From NCBI RefSeq assembly GCF_007197775.1, contig NZ_CP041638.1, forward strand, positions 372,001-436,000: a stretch of DNA of 64,000 nt. Reading direction: 5' to 3'. Shown here piece after piece: positions 1-9,061 of this stretch (position 1 is the stretch's first letter; each line of letters starts with the position of its first letter). Under the pieces are notes generated by a model. That model worked only from the letters and a program-made list of their open reading frames with translations, did no database searches and had not been told where the DNA came from. The DNA comes from Thalassotalea sp. PS06 (lineage in GTDB: Bacteria; Pseudomonadota; Gammaproteobacteria; Enterobacterales; Alteromonadaceae). The position numbers and the translations under genes are program-made.

Positions 1-493
1 TATGGTCGTTAATAATTTATTTAGCGCCTGATGAAGAACCTTTCTCCAACAGATTTTGACCCTGGCCTCACGTCCGTTAGATGCAAGGTCGTTACGCTGC
101 GTACCTCTCCTTTACGATTGGATAATTCTACTGGATTAACAACTACTCACGCTAAACGTAACAAAATGTTAACTTTTAAGGTTTTCATTGATATAGGTCA
201 GGGTAATTTCCCGGTTATCTTTCAGCTAGACTGGTTTAATATGTCGTATCCAACTGTCTCCAAACTTTTCACTGACTCCGGATCTGCAATGGCTGAAAAA
301 AACAGCCAACCTTAAGGAAACCGATTCTAACTGGGCATTTGCACTGCGAGCGATACTGACTATCTGATATATTTTTCCATAACGCCATGATATCGTTATC
401 AATGTTTCACAAAACTGTTTTACAATAAATGAAGTTCACACCGATATTCGAACATCAAAACCAATTCTGGTTATTCATTGAAAAGGAAAAAGC
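1..493. other. Left-edge stretch without a recognised gene
   Basis: No convincing gene is seen upstream of the TraB/GumN gene. A 94-codon open frame at 31-315 (+) has no recognisable family, no good ribosome-binding site and biased composition, so it is not called. The last ~100 bases are AT-rich and probably carry the promoter of the next gene, with AAAAGGAAAAAG just before its ATG acting as ribosome-binding site. The stretch could hold the end of a gene lying outside the window, but I see no clear sign of one. Confidence 0.4.
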
Positions 494-1360
494 ATGTCTA
501 ATTTATGGAAGTTCAGTGTCGCGATTTCTCTGTCGCTAGTTGCTTTGTTTGCATCGGCCAAATCGTCGGTTTGGCAGGTTACCAAAGACGGGCAAACTGT
601 TTATTTAGGTGGCACTGTGCATGTACTGGCACAAAGTGATTATCCCCTACCGGAAGAATTTGATAAGGCATACGACCAATCTCAGATACTGGTTTTTGAA
701 ATGGATATGAGTGCGACGGGTACACCTCAGTTTCAACAGGCGATGATGGAGAAAATGATGTATACCGGTGGCGGCACTTATGCGGACGATTTAAAGCCTG
801 AAACCGTTAAACGTCTTGATGCATATATGGCTGAGCGTAACCTTCCGGTTGATAACCTGAAAGTGCTTAAGCCCTCGATGTTATCGGTTACCTTGAGCAT
901 GTTGGAATTACAACGTTTAGGTATTTTCGGTGCTGGTGTGGATTTGTTCTATACCCAACGTGGTCAGGCGGATAACAAATCTTTTGCATTTCTTGAGTTA
1001 CCGGAAGAACAGTTGGATTTCTTAGCGGCGCTAGGTAAAGGCTATGAGGATGAGTTCATTAATTACACTCTCGACGATATCAGCAAAATTGGCGACATGA
1101 TGACCGAAATGAAAACTGCATGGCGCACCGGTGATAGTGATGCTCTATATAATTTAGGTACTAAGGATTGGAAACAGAAGTTCCCACAATCTTATCAGTC
1201 GCTAATCGTTGACAGAAATAACAACTGGATGGATGACATTGAGGGTTATTTCAGCACCAAAGAAGTGGAATTTGTTTTAGTCGGCGCTTTACACCTGGTT
1301 GGTGATGAAGGCGTTCTAAAGCAGTTAGAGGATAAAGGCTATAAGATCATTCAGCTTTGA
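494..1360 (+). CDS. TraB/GumN family secreted protein
   Basis: A 288-residue protein with an N-terminal signal peptide (about residues 1-22, hydrophobic core after K6). The family signature GGTVHVL lies at about 39-45 and a second conserved motif, VGALHLVGDEGV, near 262-273. These glycine/histidine motifs at both ends are the hallmark of the TraB/GumN (PF01963) fold, related to Tiki-type metal-dependent proteases. Its substrate in bacteria is not established. It is a single-gene unit, ending just before a bidirectional terminator shared with the convergent rraA. The start is supported by an AAGGA site 7-8 bases upstream and by the signal peptide beginning right there. Family assignment is firm; the proteolytic role is inferred from the family only. 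Confidence 0.88.
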   Translation: MSNLWKFSVAISLSLVALFASAKSSVWQVTKDGQTVYLGGTVHVLAQSDYPLPEEFDKAYDQSQILVFEMDMSATGTPQFQQAMMEKMMYTGGGTYADDLKPETVKRLDAYMAERNLPVDNLKVLKPSMLSVTLSMLELQRLGIFGAGVDLFYTQRGQADNKSFAFLELPEEQLDFLAALGKGYEDEFINYTLDDISKIGDMMTEMKTAWRTGDSDALYNLGTKDWKQKFPQSYQSLIVDRNNNWMDDIEGYFSTKEVEFVLVGALHLVGDEGVLKQLEDKGYKIIQL

Positions 1361-1386
1361 TTGCCCGAATATTAGAATATTATGAC

Positions 1387-1413
1387 AAAAAGGGAAGCTA
1401 AGCTTCCCTTTTT
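1387..1413. terminator. Bidirectional rho-independent terminator
   Basis: A near-perfect palindrome: 13-base arms (AAAAAGGGAAGCT and its complement) around a single central A, with A-run and T-run at the two ends. It sits between convergent genes (TraB/GumN on +, rraA on -) and can terminate both. Confidence 0.9.
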
Positions 1414-1435
1414 GTTGGTTAATTTATTTCAATAC

Positions 1436-1921
1436 TTATTCAATATCCAGAGGATCCGGGGAAAGGACAATGCCAGTGTTGTCGGCATAGATGTGATCTT
1501 CCGGTAAGATAGTTACACCTGCAAAATTTACCGCTACGTCGGTTTCGCCATCCTCATTATCGGTAGCACCAACCGGGATTGATATAATCGCCTGAATGCC
1601 AATGTCAATCTCTTCTAATGCATCGACATCACGGACACTACCGTAACAAATAATGCCTTCCCAATTGTTTTTCGCTGCCGCATCGGCAATATAGGCATCA
1701 ATCAAGGCACGACGAGAAGAGCCGCCGCCATCAACCACCAGGACTTTACCGGTACCGTCACTTTCAACGATTTGGGTGATAAGGCCATTAGCTTCAAAAC
1801 ACTTTACCGTCACCACCTGGCCTCCAAAGGAACTGCGGCCACCATAATTACTCAGCATTGGCTCTAATACATCGACCATGTCAGTGTACAGGTTACATAA
1901 TTCTGAGGTGTTGTATTCCAT
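1436..1921 (-). CDS. rraA: RraA, regulator of RNase E activity
   Basis: 161 residues, the usual length of RraA. The N-terminus ([21 protein letters not shown]), the [12 protein letters not shown] segment, the [11 protein letters not shown] loop (about 64-74) and [10 protein letters not shown] (about 94-103) match the RraA/MenG family closely. RraA is a ring-shaped trimer that binds RNase E and its degradosome scaffold and inhibits mRNA decay; it does not methylate menaquinone despite its old name MenG. In E. coli rraA lies near hslVU-menA; here it is in the same neighbourhood but on the other side of priA, and menA is absent from the window. Related aldolase-type enzymes share the fold, but the full-length similarity favours RraA. 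Confidence 0.93.
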   Translation of the reverse strand: MEYNTSELCNLYTDMVDVLEPMLSNYGGRSSFGGQVVTVKCFEANGLITQIVESDGTGKVLVVDGGGSSRRALIDAYIADAAAKNNWEGIICYGSVRDVDALEEIDIGIQAIISIPVGATDNEDGETDVAVNFAGVTILPEDHIYADNTGIVLSPDPLDIE

Positions 1922-2016
1922 GGAAATCTCCGACTTTAACTATTTCACAGTATAACGTGGTAAGGATAAGGTACAAGGGTTTGTAAATAGAATGTGAAAT
2001 TAGTGGCTGCGAATAC

Positions 2017-2044
2017 AAAAAAAAGCGCCATCAGGCGCTTTTTT
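2017..2044 (-). terminator. Terminator of rpmE
   Basis: GCGCC / GGCGC arms with a four-base ATCA loop, flanked by eight A and six T, so the hairpin ends in a T-run on the minus strand just past rpmE. It could also act in the plus direction. Confidence 0.88.
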
Positions 2045-2063
2045 CGGTTTTGCTGTTCGGCAA

Positions 2064-2276
2064 TTATTTTTTGCCCAACATACCAAAACGTTTGTTGAAC
2101 TTGTCAACACGACCACCGGTCTCAGCAGCTTTCTGCTTACCAGTGTAGAATGGGTGACACTCAGAACAAACGTCCAGGTGAATATCTTTGCCCAACGTTG
2201 AGCGAGTTTCGATTACGTTGCCACAAGAACAAGTTGCCTTGATAGCAGTGTAATTTGGGTGAATACCGTCTTTCAT
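2064..2276 (-). CDS. rpmE: Ribosomal protein L31, zinc type
   Basis: 70-residue 50S ribosomal protein L31 beginning MKDGIHPNY. The C16-x-C18 and C37-x2-C40 pairs form the zinc site of the zinc-containing (C+) L31 form, which serves as a zinc reserve; zinc-starved cells often switch to a cysteine-free paralogue under Zur control. A zur gene is present at 18.8-19.2 kb in this window, but no second L31 gene is seen. The open frame runs 22 codons further upstream; I chose the internal ATG at 2276 because an AGAGG site precedes it at the right distance and L31 proteins begin with this sequence. The gene is divergent from priA, the same arrangement as in E. coli. Confidence 0.95.
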   Translation of the reverse strand: MKDGIHPNYTAIKATCSCGNVIETRSTLGKDIHLDVCSECHPFYTGKQKAAETGGRVDKFNKRFGMLGKK

Positions 2277-2606
2277 GGAAAACCTCTGTTTTAAGGCCGT
2301 ATCGCCATCTGATCCAGTGCCAGATACCATACGAGTTATCAATAAGGGGGCGAATAATACGGGATCATCTCGCCGCGATCAACTAAAAACGTTAAAAAAT
2401 AGCCAATTTTAGCCCTGTAATTCACTTTGTCGATAACCAGGCAGGAATTAGTAGGTTTTTTTCGCGTTAGGCAAACTGAGACCACCTGCAATGGGCCACA
2501 TCCGATGATTGCCAATTCTGAACAATCGGGTCAGAATAACAGACATTGTAAACCTACCCCAACAGGGACAGTTGTTCATATCTGCTGAGTAACTTAAGGA
2601 CAGTTT

Positions 2607-4832
2607 TTGAGTCAAATGCCGCGCTTTTTTAATATTGCGATACCTGTACCCATGCGTCAGACCTTTACCTATCGTTTGCCCGAGCGTCTGCAGGAGCAAA
2701 GTATTGAGGTTGGCGCCAGAGTTCTGGTACCTTTTGGTAATCGCTCGCTGATAGGGGTAGTTTTATCAGAACAGGCAGACTGTGAGCTTGATGCAGAGAA
2801 AATTAAAGATGTTCAGGGGATATTGCCGGCAGAGAGCCATCTGAACGCCCAACAGGTTAAATTTTTACTGATCTGTGCCCGCTATTACCATCACCCCGTT
2901 GGTGATGTATTTTCCCAGGCACTTCCGGTATTGCTTCGCCAGACCAATGAAATCGATTTGCGCCAACCCTTATGTTGGCAAGTTGATCCGCAGTTATCGC
3001 CTGAACAACTGCAGGAAAAGCTGGCAAGCATTGCTAAAACGGCTATCAAGCAAAAAGCATTATTCTCTTTGCTGCAAAAACAAGGGGCGATGACCTGGCC
3101 CCAGATTCGCTTGTCCGGATTTACTAAATCGCAATTAAACGCTCTGATTAACCGGCAATTATTAGTTGAGTCGCGATTACCCAATAACGTATTTCAATTC
3201 GATGAAAATGTTGTCGCGACTGAAAACCGACTGCAATTGACCACAGAGCAGGCGCTTGTTGTCAGTCAGATTACTCAACATCTGAACCAGTTTTCCTGTC
3301 ATTTAATCGACGGTATTACTGGCAGCGGCAAAACCGAAGTGTATTTACAGGTCATGGAAAAGGTATTGGAGCAAAACCAGCAGGTGCTGGTGATAGTTCC
3401 GGAAATCGGCTTAACCCCTCAAACTCTGCATCGTTTTGAGCAACGCTTTAATGTTCCGATCATGTTACATCATAGTGGTTTAAATGATGGTGAGCGCTTG
3501 CAAACTTGGCAGTCGGCCCGGCTAGGTAGTGCGGCGATTGTTTTAGCGACTCGCTCCGGTGTATTCACGCCAATGCCAAACCTTGGTCTGATTATTGTTG
3601 ATGAAGAACATGATGCCTCATTAAAACAACAGGAAGGATTTCGTTATCACTGCCGTGATTTGGCGATATTGCGAGCACAGCAACAACAGTTGCCGGTTAT
3701 CCTCGGCAGTGCCACGCCTTCATTGGAATCTTTACACAATGCCAAGGCCCAGCGTTATCATTATCATCAGTTAACCCAGCGACCAGGCAGTAGTAAGTTG
3801 GCTACCATGCAGTTGGTGGATGTTTCCACTCAGCCATTGGTCTATGGTTTATCGGCGCAGGTGCAAAAAGCCATGCAGGCAACGCTGGAAAAAGGCGAGC
3901 AGGTTTTACTGTTTTTGAATCGTCGTGGTTTTGCTCCGGCGATTTCCTGTCAGGAATGTCATTGGATTAGTGAATGCCAGCGCTGCAACCGGCCATTTAC
4001 CTTCCATCACAATCAACAATTGTTGGTCTGCCACCATTGTGGCAATCAAAAGCGAGTCGAGCGCCAATGTCAAAATTGTGGCAGTGTGCGGATAAAACCT
4101 CTGGGGCAAGGGACGGAACAACTGGAACAGCGACTAGAAGAATTGTTTCCGCAATTTAATTCCGTGCGAATCGACAGAGATAGTACACGCAGAAAGGGAG
4201 AGCTGGAGAAGCACCTGGAAGCCATTGCTAATAATGAATACCAAATTCTGGTTGGTACCCAGATGTTGGCCAAGGGCCATCATTTTCCGAATGTGACCTT
4301 AGTGGTGATGCTGGATGTCGATGGCGCACTCTTTAGTTATGATTTTCGGGCACCTGAGAAAATGGCGCAATTACTGGTTCAGGTCGCTGGTAGAGCCGGG
4401 CGAGCCAGCAAGCCAGGCCATGTATTGATTCAGACCCATTACCCCCAGCACCCTTTGCTTCAGGACTTAATTAATAACGGCTATGAACATTTTGCCCGAT
4501 TTGCATTGATGGAAAGACAGCAGGCGATGATGCCGCCTTTTACCTTTCAAGCACTAATAAGAGCTGAAGCCAATCATGGATATTTGCCGGAGCAATTTCT
4601 TCGCGATATCACCGCACAAATAACAGATAGCGATTGTGCTATGTGCGGACCGGTAGCTGCGCCAATGGAGAAAAAGGCGGGAAAATTTCGTTATCACCTG
4701 ACTATCCTTGGTAAAGATCGTCAGAGTCTTCATAAAACCACTAATCGCTTTATTCATTATGCTGAGCAACATGCAGATAAGAATAAGGTTCGTTGGCATG
4801 TGGATATCGATCCTCAGGATATGAGTTGGTAG
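2607..4832 (+). CDS. priA: PriA, primosomal replication restart helicase
   Basis: 741 residues, typical for PriA, the 3'-to-5' DNA helicase that recognises stalled forks and loads DnaB through PriB/DnaT. Visible in order: N-terminal 3'-DNA-binding domain (1-105), winged helix, Walker A GSGKTE near 238-244, Walker B DEEH near 332-335, the cysteine-rich zinc region from about 448 (CQECHWISECQRC, CHHCG, CQNCG) that touches the primosome proteins, and the C-terminal helicase motifs (QVAGRAGR). The start is taken as TTG 2607 because AAGGA at 2596-2600 is 6 bases before it; the in-frame ATG at 2616 would be 15 bases away. Its replication partner dnaB lies at 16 kb. Confidence 0.95.
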   Translation: MSQMPRFFNIAIPVPMRQTFTYRLPERLQEQSIEVGARVLVPFGNRSLIGVVLSEQADCELDAEKIKDVQGILPAESHLNAQQVKFLLICARYYHHPVGDVFSQALPVLLRQTNEIDLRQPLCWQVDPQLSPEQLQEKLASIAKTAIKQKALFSLLQKQGAMTWPQIRLSGFTKSQLNALINRQLLVESRLPNNVFQFDENVVATENRLQLTTEQALVVSQITQHLNQFSCHLIDGITGSGKTEVYLQVMEKVLEQNQQVLVIVPEIGLTPQTLHRFEQRFNVPIMLHHSGLNDGERLQTWQSARLGSAAIVLATRSGVFTPMPNLGLIIVDEEHDASLKQQEGFRYHCRDLAILRAQQQQLPVILGSATPSLESLHNAKAQRYHYHQLTQRPGSSKLATMQLVDVSTQPLVYGLSAQVQKAMQATLEKGEQVLLFLNRRGFAPAISCQECHWISECQRCNRPFTFHHNQQLLVCHHCGNQKRVERQCQNCGSVRIKPLGQGTEQLEQRLEELFPQFNSVRIDRDSTRRKGELEKHLEAIANNEYQILVGTQMLAKGHHFPNVTLVVMLDVDGALFSYDFRAPEKMAQLLVQVAGRAGRASKPGHVLIQTHYPQHPLLQDLINNGYEHFARFALMERQQAMMPPFTFQALIRAEANHGYLPEQFLRDITAQITDSDCAMCGPVAAPMEKKAGKFRYHLTILGKDRQSLHKTTNRFIHYAEQHADKNKVRWHVDIDPQDMSW

Positions 4833-4934
4833 AAATTTTGACCGCTTTGAAATAGCCAAGAATAGTGCTGTACATTCGAAACAGGTTCGATAAAATTGGC
4901 CTTAGGATCAAGGTAAGATCAAGTTCGAAACACA

Positions 4935-5537
4935 ATGGCTCACAAAGACTATATTTCCAAGACTCGTCCAAAAAAGAAAAGTAACCCGTATCGCAAAAAA
5001 ACAGCGGCGAAAAAGCGTGCGCCTGTCGATTGGGGATTTCGCCTTAAGCTTGTAGCTTTACTGGCTATCGTCGGTGGTGGTGTTTATTTTCTTAATTTTA
5101 TTGATGAAAATCCGGGACCGCTGGCGGAACAGGGTCAGTCTATCGAATCACAAATTGCTCAGGTTCAGCAACAGGCTCAGCAAAAATCGCAACAAGAAGA
5201 AGATCCACTTCCGGAAAAACCTGAAGAGGAACTTGCGTTCTGGACCACCCTTCCGGAGAAAAAAGTTGAAGTTAACGGCGGCTACGAAGTCTCTGATCCG
5301 AAAAAACGTAAGCTCCAATGTGCGTCTTTGCGTTCTCGTCAAAGAGCCGAAGAACTGAAAGCAAAGATAGCCTTTACCACGGGACAGCCCTCAGATGTAA
5401 TTCGTAAAGAAGGTTCAAACGGCGTTCTATATGTTGTGCAGCTTGGACCGTTCGAAAACAAACGCGCCGCAGAAAAGCTAAAGCACGAGTTGCGCAGTAA
5501 TGGAATTAATTACTGCATTATCTACCCCTGGTCTTGA
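4935..5537 (+). CDS. ftsN: FtsN-like cell division protein with SPOR domain
   Basis: 200-residue bitopic membrane protein. A very basic cytoplasmic tail (1-33, many K/R) is followed by one transmembrane segment (about 36-53), a Q-rich linker (70-100) and a C-terminal SPOR domain (about 120-198) that binds denuded septal peptidoglycan. Two cysteines, in LQCASLRS (about 127) and near the end in YCIIY (about 194), match the disulfide-forming pair of E. coli FtsN. FtsN activates septal peptidoglycan synthesis through FtsA and FtsQLB. It is shorter than E. coli FtsN (319 aa), mainly in the linker. Position between priA and hslVU is the E. coli order, but cytR, which lies between priA and ftsN there, is missing. 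Confidence 0.85.
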   Translation: MAHKDYISKTRPKKKSNPYRKKTAAKKRAPVDWGFRLKLVALLAIVGGGVYFLNFIDENPGPLAEQGQSIESQIAQVQQQAQQKSQQEEDPLPEKPEEELAFWTTLPEKKVEVNGGYEVSDPKKRKLQCASLRSRQRAEELKAKIAFTTGQPSDVIRKEGSNGVLYVVQLGPFENKRAAEKLKHELRSNGINYCIIYPWS

Positions 5538-5561
5538 AATCCAGCCTGACCATTCCCACAT
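5533..5561 (+). promoter_or_regulatory. Sigma32-like heat-shock promoter for hslVU
   Basis: CTTGAAA (5533-5539) and CCCACAT (5555-5561), separated by 15 bases, resemble the RpoH consensus CTTGAAA / CCCCATNT. The -35 element overlaps the stop codon of the ftsN-like gene. It would start transcription about 110 bases before hslV. hslVU is a classical RpoH operon in E. coli; the -10 match is imperfect, so this remains a prediction. Confidence 0.55.
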
Positions 5562-5581
5562 AATCTACTATGTCTTTATAG

Positions 5582-5608
5582 GCCGTTGTCGGACACTCTG
5601 ACAGCGGC
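5582..5608 (+). promoter_or_regulatory. hslVU leader stem-loop
   Basis: GCCGTTGTC (5582-5590) and GACAGCGGC (5600-5608) form a 9-bp stem with one G-U pair around a 9-base loop in the predicted 5' leader. The E. coli hslVU leader also carries a stem-loop reported to stabilise the mRNA; equivalence is inferred from position. Confidence 0.5.
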
Positions 5609-5682
5609 TCTCGTATATTGGGTTATTGCATGAACAGGGCGCAGCCAGTTTATGAACGAACCGAACTAACAAGGGGTCAATA

Positions 5683-6201
5683 GTGACTACGATTGTTTCA
5701 GTACGCCGTGATGGCAAAGTATGTATTGGCGGCGATGGCCAGGTTTCTCTTGGCAACACGGTAATGAAGGGCAACGCCCGTAAAGTACGTCGTTTGTATC
5801 ATGACAAAGTTTTAGCGGGTTTTGCCGGTGGTACCGCCGATGCATTTACCCTGTTTGAGCGATTTGAAAACAAATTAGAAATGCATCAGGGGCACCTGAC
5901 CAAGGCGGCGGTTGAGTTAGCGAAAGACTGGCGCAGCGACAGAGCACTGCGTCGTCTTGAAGCTATGCTGGTTGTCGCCGATCACACCGCTTCATTAATC
6001 ATCACCGGTAATGGTGATGTGGTGCAACCGGAAAATGATCTAATCGCAATCGGTAGCGGTGGCAATTATGCCCAGGCGGCGGCGACAGCGTTATTTGAGA
6101 ATACCGAACTGGGTGCTCGTGACATTGTCGAAAAGTCTTTGAAGATCGCCGGTGATATCTGTGTGTTCACCAACCAGAATTTAACCATCGATGAATTATA
6201 G
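5683..6201 (+). CDS. hslV: HslV, ATP-dependent protease peptidase subunit
   Basis: 172 residues starting (M)[19 protein letters not shown]. Removal of the initiator exposes the catalytic N-terminal threonine of the proteasome-like HslV. HslV forms a double hexamer in the cytoplasm, capped by HslU rings, and degrades misfolded proteins and specific targets such as SulA. The start is GTG 5683, supported by AAGGGG at 5671-5676 and by the need for the Thr directly after the initiator. The gene lies 17 bases before hslU in one operon, driven by a sigma32-like promoter. Confidence 0.96.
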   Translation: MTTIVSVRRDGKVCIGGDGQVSLGNTVMKGNARKVRRLYHDKVLAGFAGGTADAFTLFERFENKLEMHQGHLTKAAVELAKDWRSDRALRRLEAMLVVADHTASLIITGNGDVVQPENDLIAIGSGGNYAQAAATALFENTELGARDIVEKSLKIAGDICVFTNQNLTIDEL

Positions 6202-6218
6202 GTTAAGGAATTAGTTTA

Positions 6219-7547
6219 ATGTCTAACATGACTCCTCGTGAAATCGTTCACGAACTTGATCAACATATTATCGGCCAGATGGATGCGAAAAAAGCCGTAG
6301 CCATCGCTTTAAGAAACCGCTGGCGTCGGATGCAACTTGATGATGAGTTGCGCGCCGAGGTAACACCGAAAAATATCCTGATGATAGGTCCAACCGGTGT
6401 TGGTAAAACCGAAATCGCTCGCCGTTTAGCAAAACTTGCAAAAGCGCCTTTCATTAAAGTTGAAGCCACTAAATTTACCGAAGTCGGTTATGTCGGTAAG
6501 GAAGTGGAAACCATTATCCGTGATTTGACGGATATGGCGATGAAAATGACCAAAGAGCAGGAAATGCAGCGGGTTCGTCATCTTGCTGAAGAAGCGGCTG
6601 AAGAGCGCATCTTGGATGTTTTAATTCCTAATCCTCGCAACAGCTTTGGAGAAGAGCAGGAAACTGACAATTCTTCGACCCGTCAGGTATTTCGTAAAAA
6701 GCTTCGTGAAGGCAAACTAGACGATAAAGAAATCGAAATCGACATCATCCAGCCACAGGTTGGCTTGGAAATTATGGCGCCTCCGGGAATGGAGGACATG
6801 ACGTCGCAATTACAAAGCATGTTCCAGAACCTTTCCCAGGATAAGAGTAAAAAACGTAAGCTTAAAATTAAAGATGCGTTTAAAGCTTTGCAGGAAGAAG
6901 AAGCATCGAAACTTCTGAATCCAGATGAGTTGAAAGAAAAAGCCTTAGAAGCAGTCGAACAACACGGTATCGTGTTCTTGGATGAGGTAGATAAAATCTG
7001 TAAGCGTGGCGATACCTCAGGTCCTGACGTATCCCGTGAAGGTGTGCAACGTGACTTACTGCCTTTAGTTGAAGGCTCTACGGTATCTACTAAGCACGGT
7101 ATGGTTAAAACCGACCATATTCTGTTTATTGCATCAGGCGCTTTCCAAATGGCCAAACCTTCCGATTTGATCCCGGAGCTACAGGGCCGTTTGCCAATTC
7201 GCGTGGAACTAAAAGCTCTAACCACGGAGGATTTTGTTCGCATTCTGACCGAACCTAACGCGTCATTGACCGAGCAATACATTGCCCTGATGGCAACCGA
7301 AGGTGTGAAAATTGAGTTCTCGGAAGATGGTATCCAGGCGCTGGCAACTGCCGCCTGGCAGGTAAACGAAACCACAGAGAACATAGGTGCTCGTCGTCTA
7401 CATACGGTAATGGAACGCTTGATGGAAGATTTATCATTCCATGCCGATGATCACAGTGGTAATCTGGTGACTATCGATAAAGCTTATGTACAGAGCAAAC
7501 TCGATATACTGGTTCAGGATGAAGACTTAAGCCGCTTTATCTTGTAA
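6219..7547 (+). CDS. hslU: HslU, ATPase subunit of the HslUV protease
   Basis: 442-residue AAA+ unfoldase. Walker [10 protein letters not shown] lies near 57-65, the pore loop (GYVGKEVE) at about 90-97, the inserted I-domain at about 110-240, Walker B FLDEVDK near 251-257 and the sensor-2 NIGARRLHT near 390. The last residues LSRFIL match the C-terminal tail that inserts into HslV. It unfolds substrates using ATP and feeds them to HslV. Start ATG 6219 has AAGGAA upstream. A DUF971 gene follows at 44 bases, as in many gammaproteobacteria. Confidence 0.97.
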   Translation: MSNMTPREIVHELDQHIIGQMDAKKAVAIALRNRWRRMQLDDELRAEVTPKNILMIGPTGVGKTEIARRLAKLAKAPFIKVEATKFTEVGYVGKEVETIIRDLTDMAMKMTKEQEMQRVRHLAEEAAEERILDVLIPNPRNSFGEEQETDNSSTRQVFRKKLREGKLDDKEIEIDIIQPQVGLEIMAPPGMEDMTSQLQSMFQNLSQDKSKKRKLKIKDAFKALQEEEASKLLNPDELKEKALEAVEQHGIVFLDEVDKICKRGDTSGPDVSREGVQRDLLPLVEGSTVSTKHGMVKTDHILFIASGAFQMAKPSDLIPELQGRLPIRVELKALTTEDFVRILTEPNASLTEQYIALMATEGVKIEFSEDGIQALATAAWQVNETTENIGARRLHTVMERLMEDLSFHADDHSGNLVTIDKAYVQSKLDILVQDEDLSRFIL

Positions 7548-7591
7548 CCCGGAACTTTGAATCGGCTCCAATCTTACAAAGGAGATAAGCC

Positions 7592-7957
7592 ATGGCGGTC
7601 ACTGAAATTGTTCATAGTAAGAAACAACGAGAGCTTACTTTAACCTTTAATGATGATTTCAGTGCAGCGCTGAGCGCAGAATTTTTGCGGGTTTATTCTC
7701 CTTTGGAACAAACTTCGGCTAAAGGTAAACCGAAACCACCGGTTAGCAACAAAAAGTTAGTGGCTATCACGGCCATCGATAATGTTGGTAAGCACGGCTT
7801 GAGAATCCATTTCGACGATGGTCATCAGGCGGTATATCGGCATTTATTGTTACAGGAATTTGCTCATAATAAGCAGCGTTTATGGCAGGAATATCTGGAT
7901 GCGCTGGCCGTTACCGGCTATACCAGGGAAGCAAATATCGAAATTAAACAGCTGTAG
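7592..7957 (+). CDS. DUF971 protein (GBBH-like N-terminal domain)
   Basis: 121-residue protein of the DUF971 family, which corresponds to the small N-terminal domain of gamma-butyrobetaine hydroxylase-like proteins. Visible family traits are the LTLTFNDDFSAALSAEFLRVYSPL beginning (split here as LTLTF-x-D and AEFLRVYSPL) and HGLRIHFDDGHQAVY in the second half. It stands alone with no oxygenase domain. The family is commonly found beside hslU and iron-sulfur genes, but its biochemical role is not settled. The start ATG has AAAGGAG 8 bases upstream. It is probably cotranscribed with hslVU. Confidence 0.85.
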   Translation: MAVTEIVHSKKQRELTLTFNDDFSAALSAEFLRVYSPLEQTSAKGKPKPPVSNKKLVAITAIDNVGKHGLRIHFDDGHQAVYRHLLLQEFAHNKQRLWQEYLDALAVTGYTREANIEIKQL

Positions 7958-7966
7958 TATTTTTCG

Positions 7967-8353
7967 ATGTTCAGTCGTTACGCATATTTAATCTTAGGAT
8001 TATTGATGGTTGGCCTCGCCACTCTCGGCGCCATCTTGCCGGGCCTCCCCACGACTCCTTTTGTGCTCGTCGCCGCAGCCTGTTTCGCTAAGTCCTCCCC
8101 CAAACTCCACAATTGGCTTCGCAACAATCGGGTATTTGGCCCGTTAATCAAAGACTGGCAACAACACCGCTGCATCAGTGGCAAAACTAAATTCATCGCC
8201 GTATTGATGATCCTTGGCTTTGGCAGTTACAGCTTGTTCTTTGCCTTAGAAAACCTTTGGCTCAAAATTACCATCGGCATTTTCCTGGGCATAGGCCTGA
8301 CGGTTGTGCTTAGCCTCAAAACCTGCCCAACCTCCGATTCCAACCGCTCTTAA
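7967..8353 (+). CDS. YbaN/DUF454 inner-membrane protein
   Basis: 128-residue membrane protein with the DUF454 signature: a first transmembrane helix (about 5-30) with GAILPGLPTTPFVLVAAACFAKSSPK (in pieces: ILPGLPTTPFVL, CFAKSSP), a basic amphipathic stretch HNWLRNNRVFGPLI-DW, and two further helices (about 77-95, 98-115). The family is small and of unknown function; E. coli YbaN is the type member. It follows the DUF971 gene by only 9 bases, so probably the same operon. Confidence 0.85.
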   Translation: MFSRYAYLILGLLMVGLATLGAILPGLPTTPFVLVAAACFAKSSPKLHNWLRNNRVFGPLIKDWQQHRCISGKTKFIAVLMILGFGSYSLFFALENLWLKITIGIFLGIGLTVVLSLKTCPTSDSNRS

Positions 8354-8497
8354 CAACAGAACCAACTTTCTTTTTGAACAGCTAAGCAAATTGGGGCTGA
8401 CCCCGGAGAAAACTTTTAATTTTTTTCATTTCGCTTTAAACCTTTTTGTCAGATACTGCATCATAACTAGCAAATCAATGATTAAGTTAAGAATTCA

Positions 8498-9061
8498 GTG
8501 ACCATATCAGGACAACAAACCGTGATAGACGCACAGCAAATGTTTGCTTCTAAACAGGAGCTGGAATGGATTGAGCTGGCGAAAAGCGGCGACAGACAGG
8601 CGTTTCAACAGCTCTATCAGCTGCACATTGGCAAGGTATATGGCCTGTGTCTACGGATGCTGGCGGATCGCGAACAGGCTGAGGATGTGGCGCAGGAAGT
8701 GTTTGTGCAGGTGTGGTTGAAGCTCGATAACTTTCGCGGCGACAGCAAGTTTTCTACCTGGTTACATTCAGTGGCAACCAATACGGTATTGAGCCATCTG
8801 CGCAAGCAGAAAAACTGGATGCAACGGATGTTCTCTATTGAAGAGACCAATACCAGCGAGCCAACCATTAATGAGCATCCGGAACTATCAGACCTGGATA
8901 AAACCATTCTGAAGTTGCCGGAAAAAGCCCGCCTGGTATTTGTGATGTTCGCGGTTGAAGGTTACCGCCATGAAGAGATAGCCAGCATGTTAAATATGGC
9001 CGTGGGATCGAGTAAATCCCATTACCACAGAGCAAAGAAATTATTACAGGAGTGGTTGTGA
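8498..9061 (+). CDS. ECF-type RNA polymerase sigma factor
   Basis: A sigma-70 family protein of the extracytoplasmic-function group (187 residues from the outer GTG). Region 2 is seen as AFQQLYQLHIGKVYGLCLRML (in parts) followed by AEDVAQEVFVQVW; region 4 is the C-terminal helix-turn-helix LPEKARLVFVMFAVEGYRHEEIA / VGSSKSHYHRAKKLL. Regions 1.1 and 3 are absent, as expected. The start is uncertain: GTG 8498 lacks a clear ribosome-binding site, whereas GTG 8522 has AGGA 9 bases upstream; ATG 8540 is also possible. It overlaps the following membrane protein gene by a GTGA junction, suggesting translational coupling with its regulator. Confidence 0.92.
   Translation: MTISGQQTVIDAQQMFASKQELEWIELAKSGDRQAFQQLYQLHIGKVYGLCLRMLADREQAEDVAQEVFVQVWLKLDNFRGDSKFSTWLHSVATNTVLSHLRKQKNWMQRMFSIEETNTSEPTINEHPELSDLDKTILKLPEKARLVFVMFAVEGYRHEEIASMLNMAVGSSKSHYHRAKKLLQEWL

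Noticed and set aside
31..315. 94-codon open frame at the left edge
   Set aside because: No family resemblance, no ribosome-binding site and no conserved features; likely chance.
6683..7384. 233-codon open frame on the minus strand
   Set aside because: It lies entirely inside hslU in the opposite direction, is serine-rich and is a typical shadow of the real gene.
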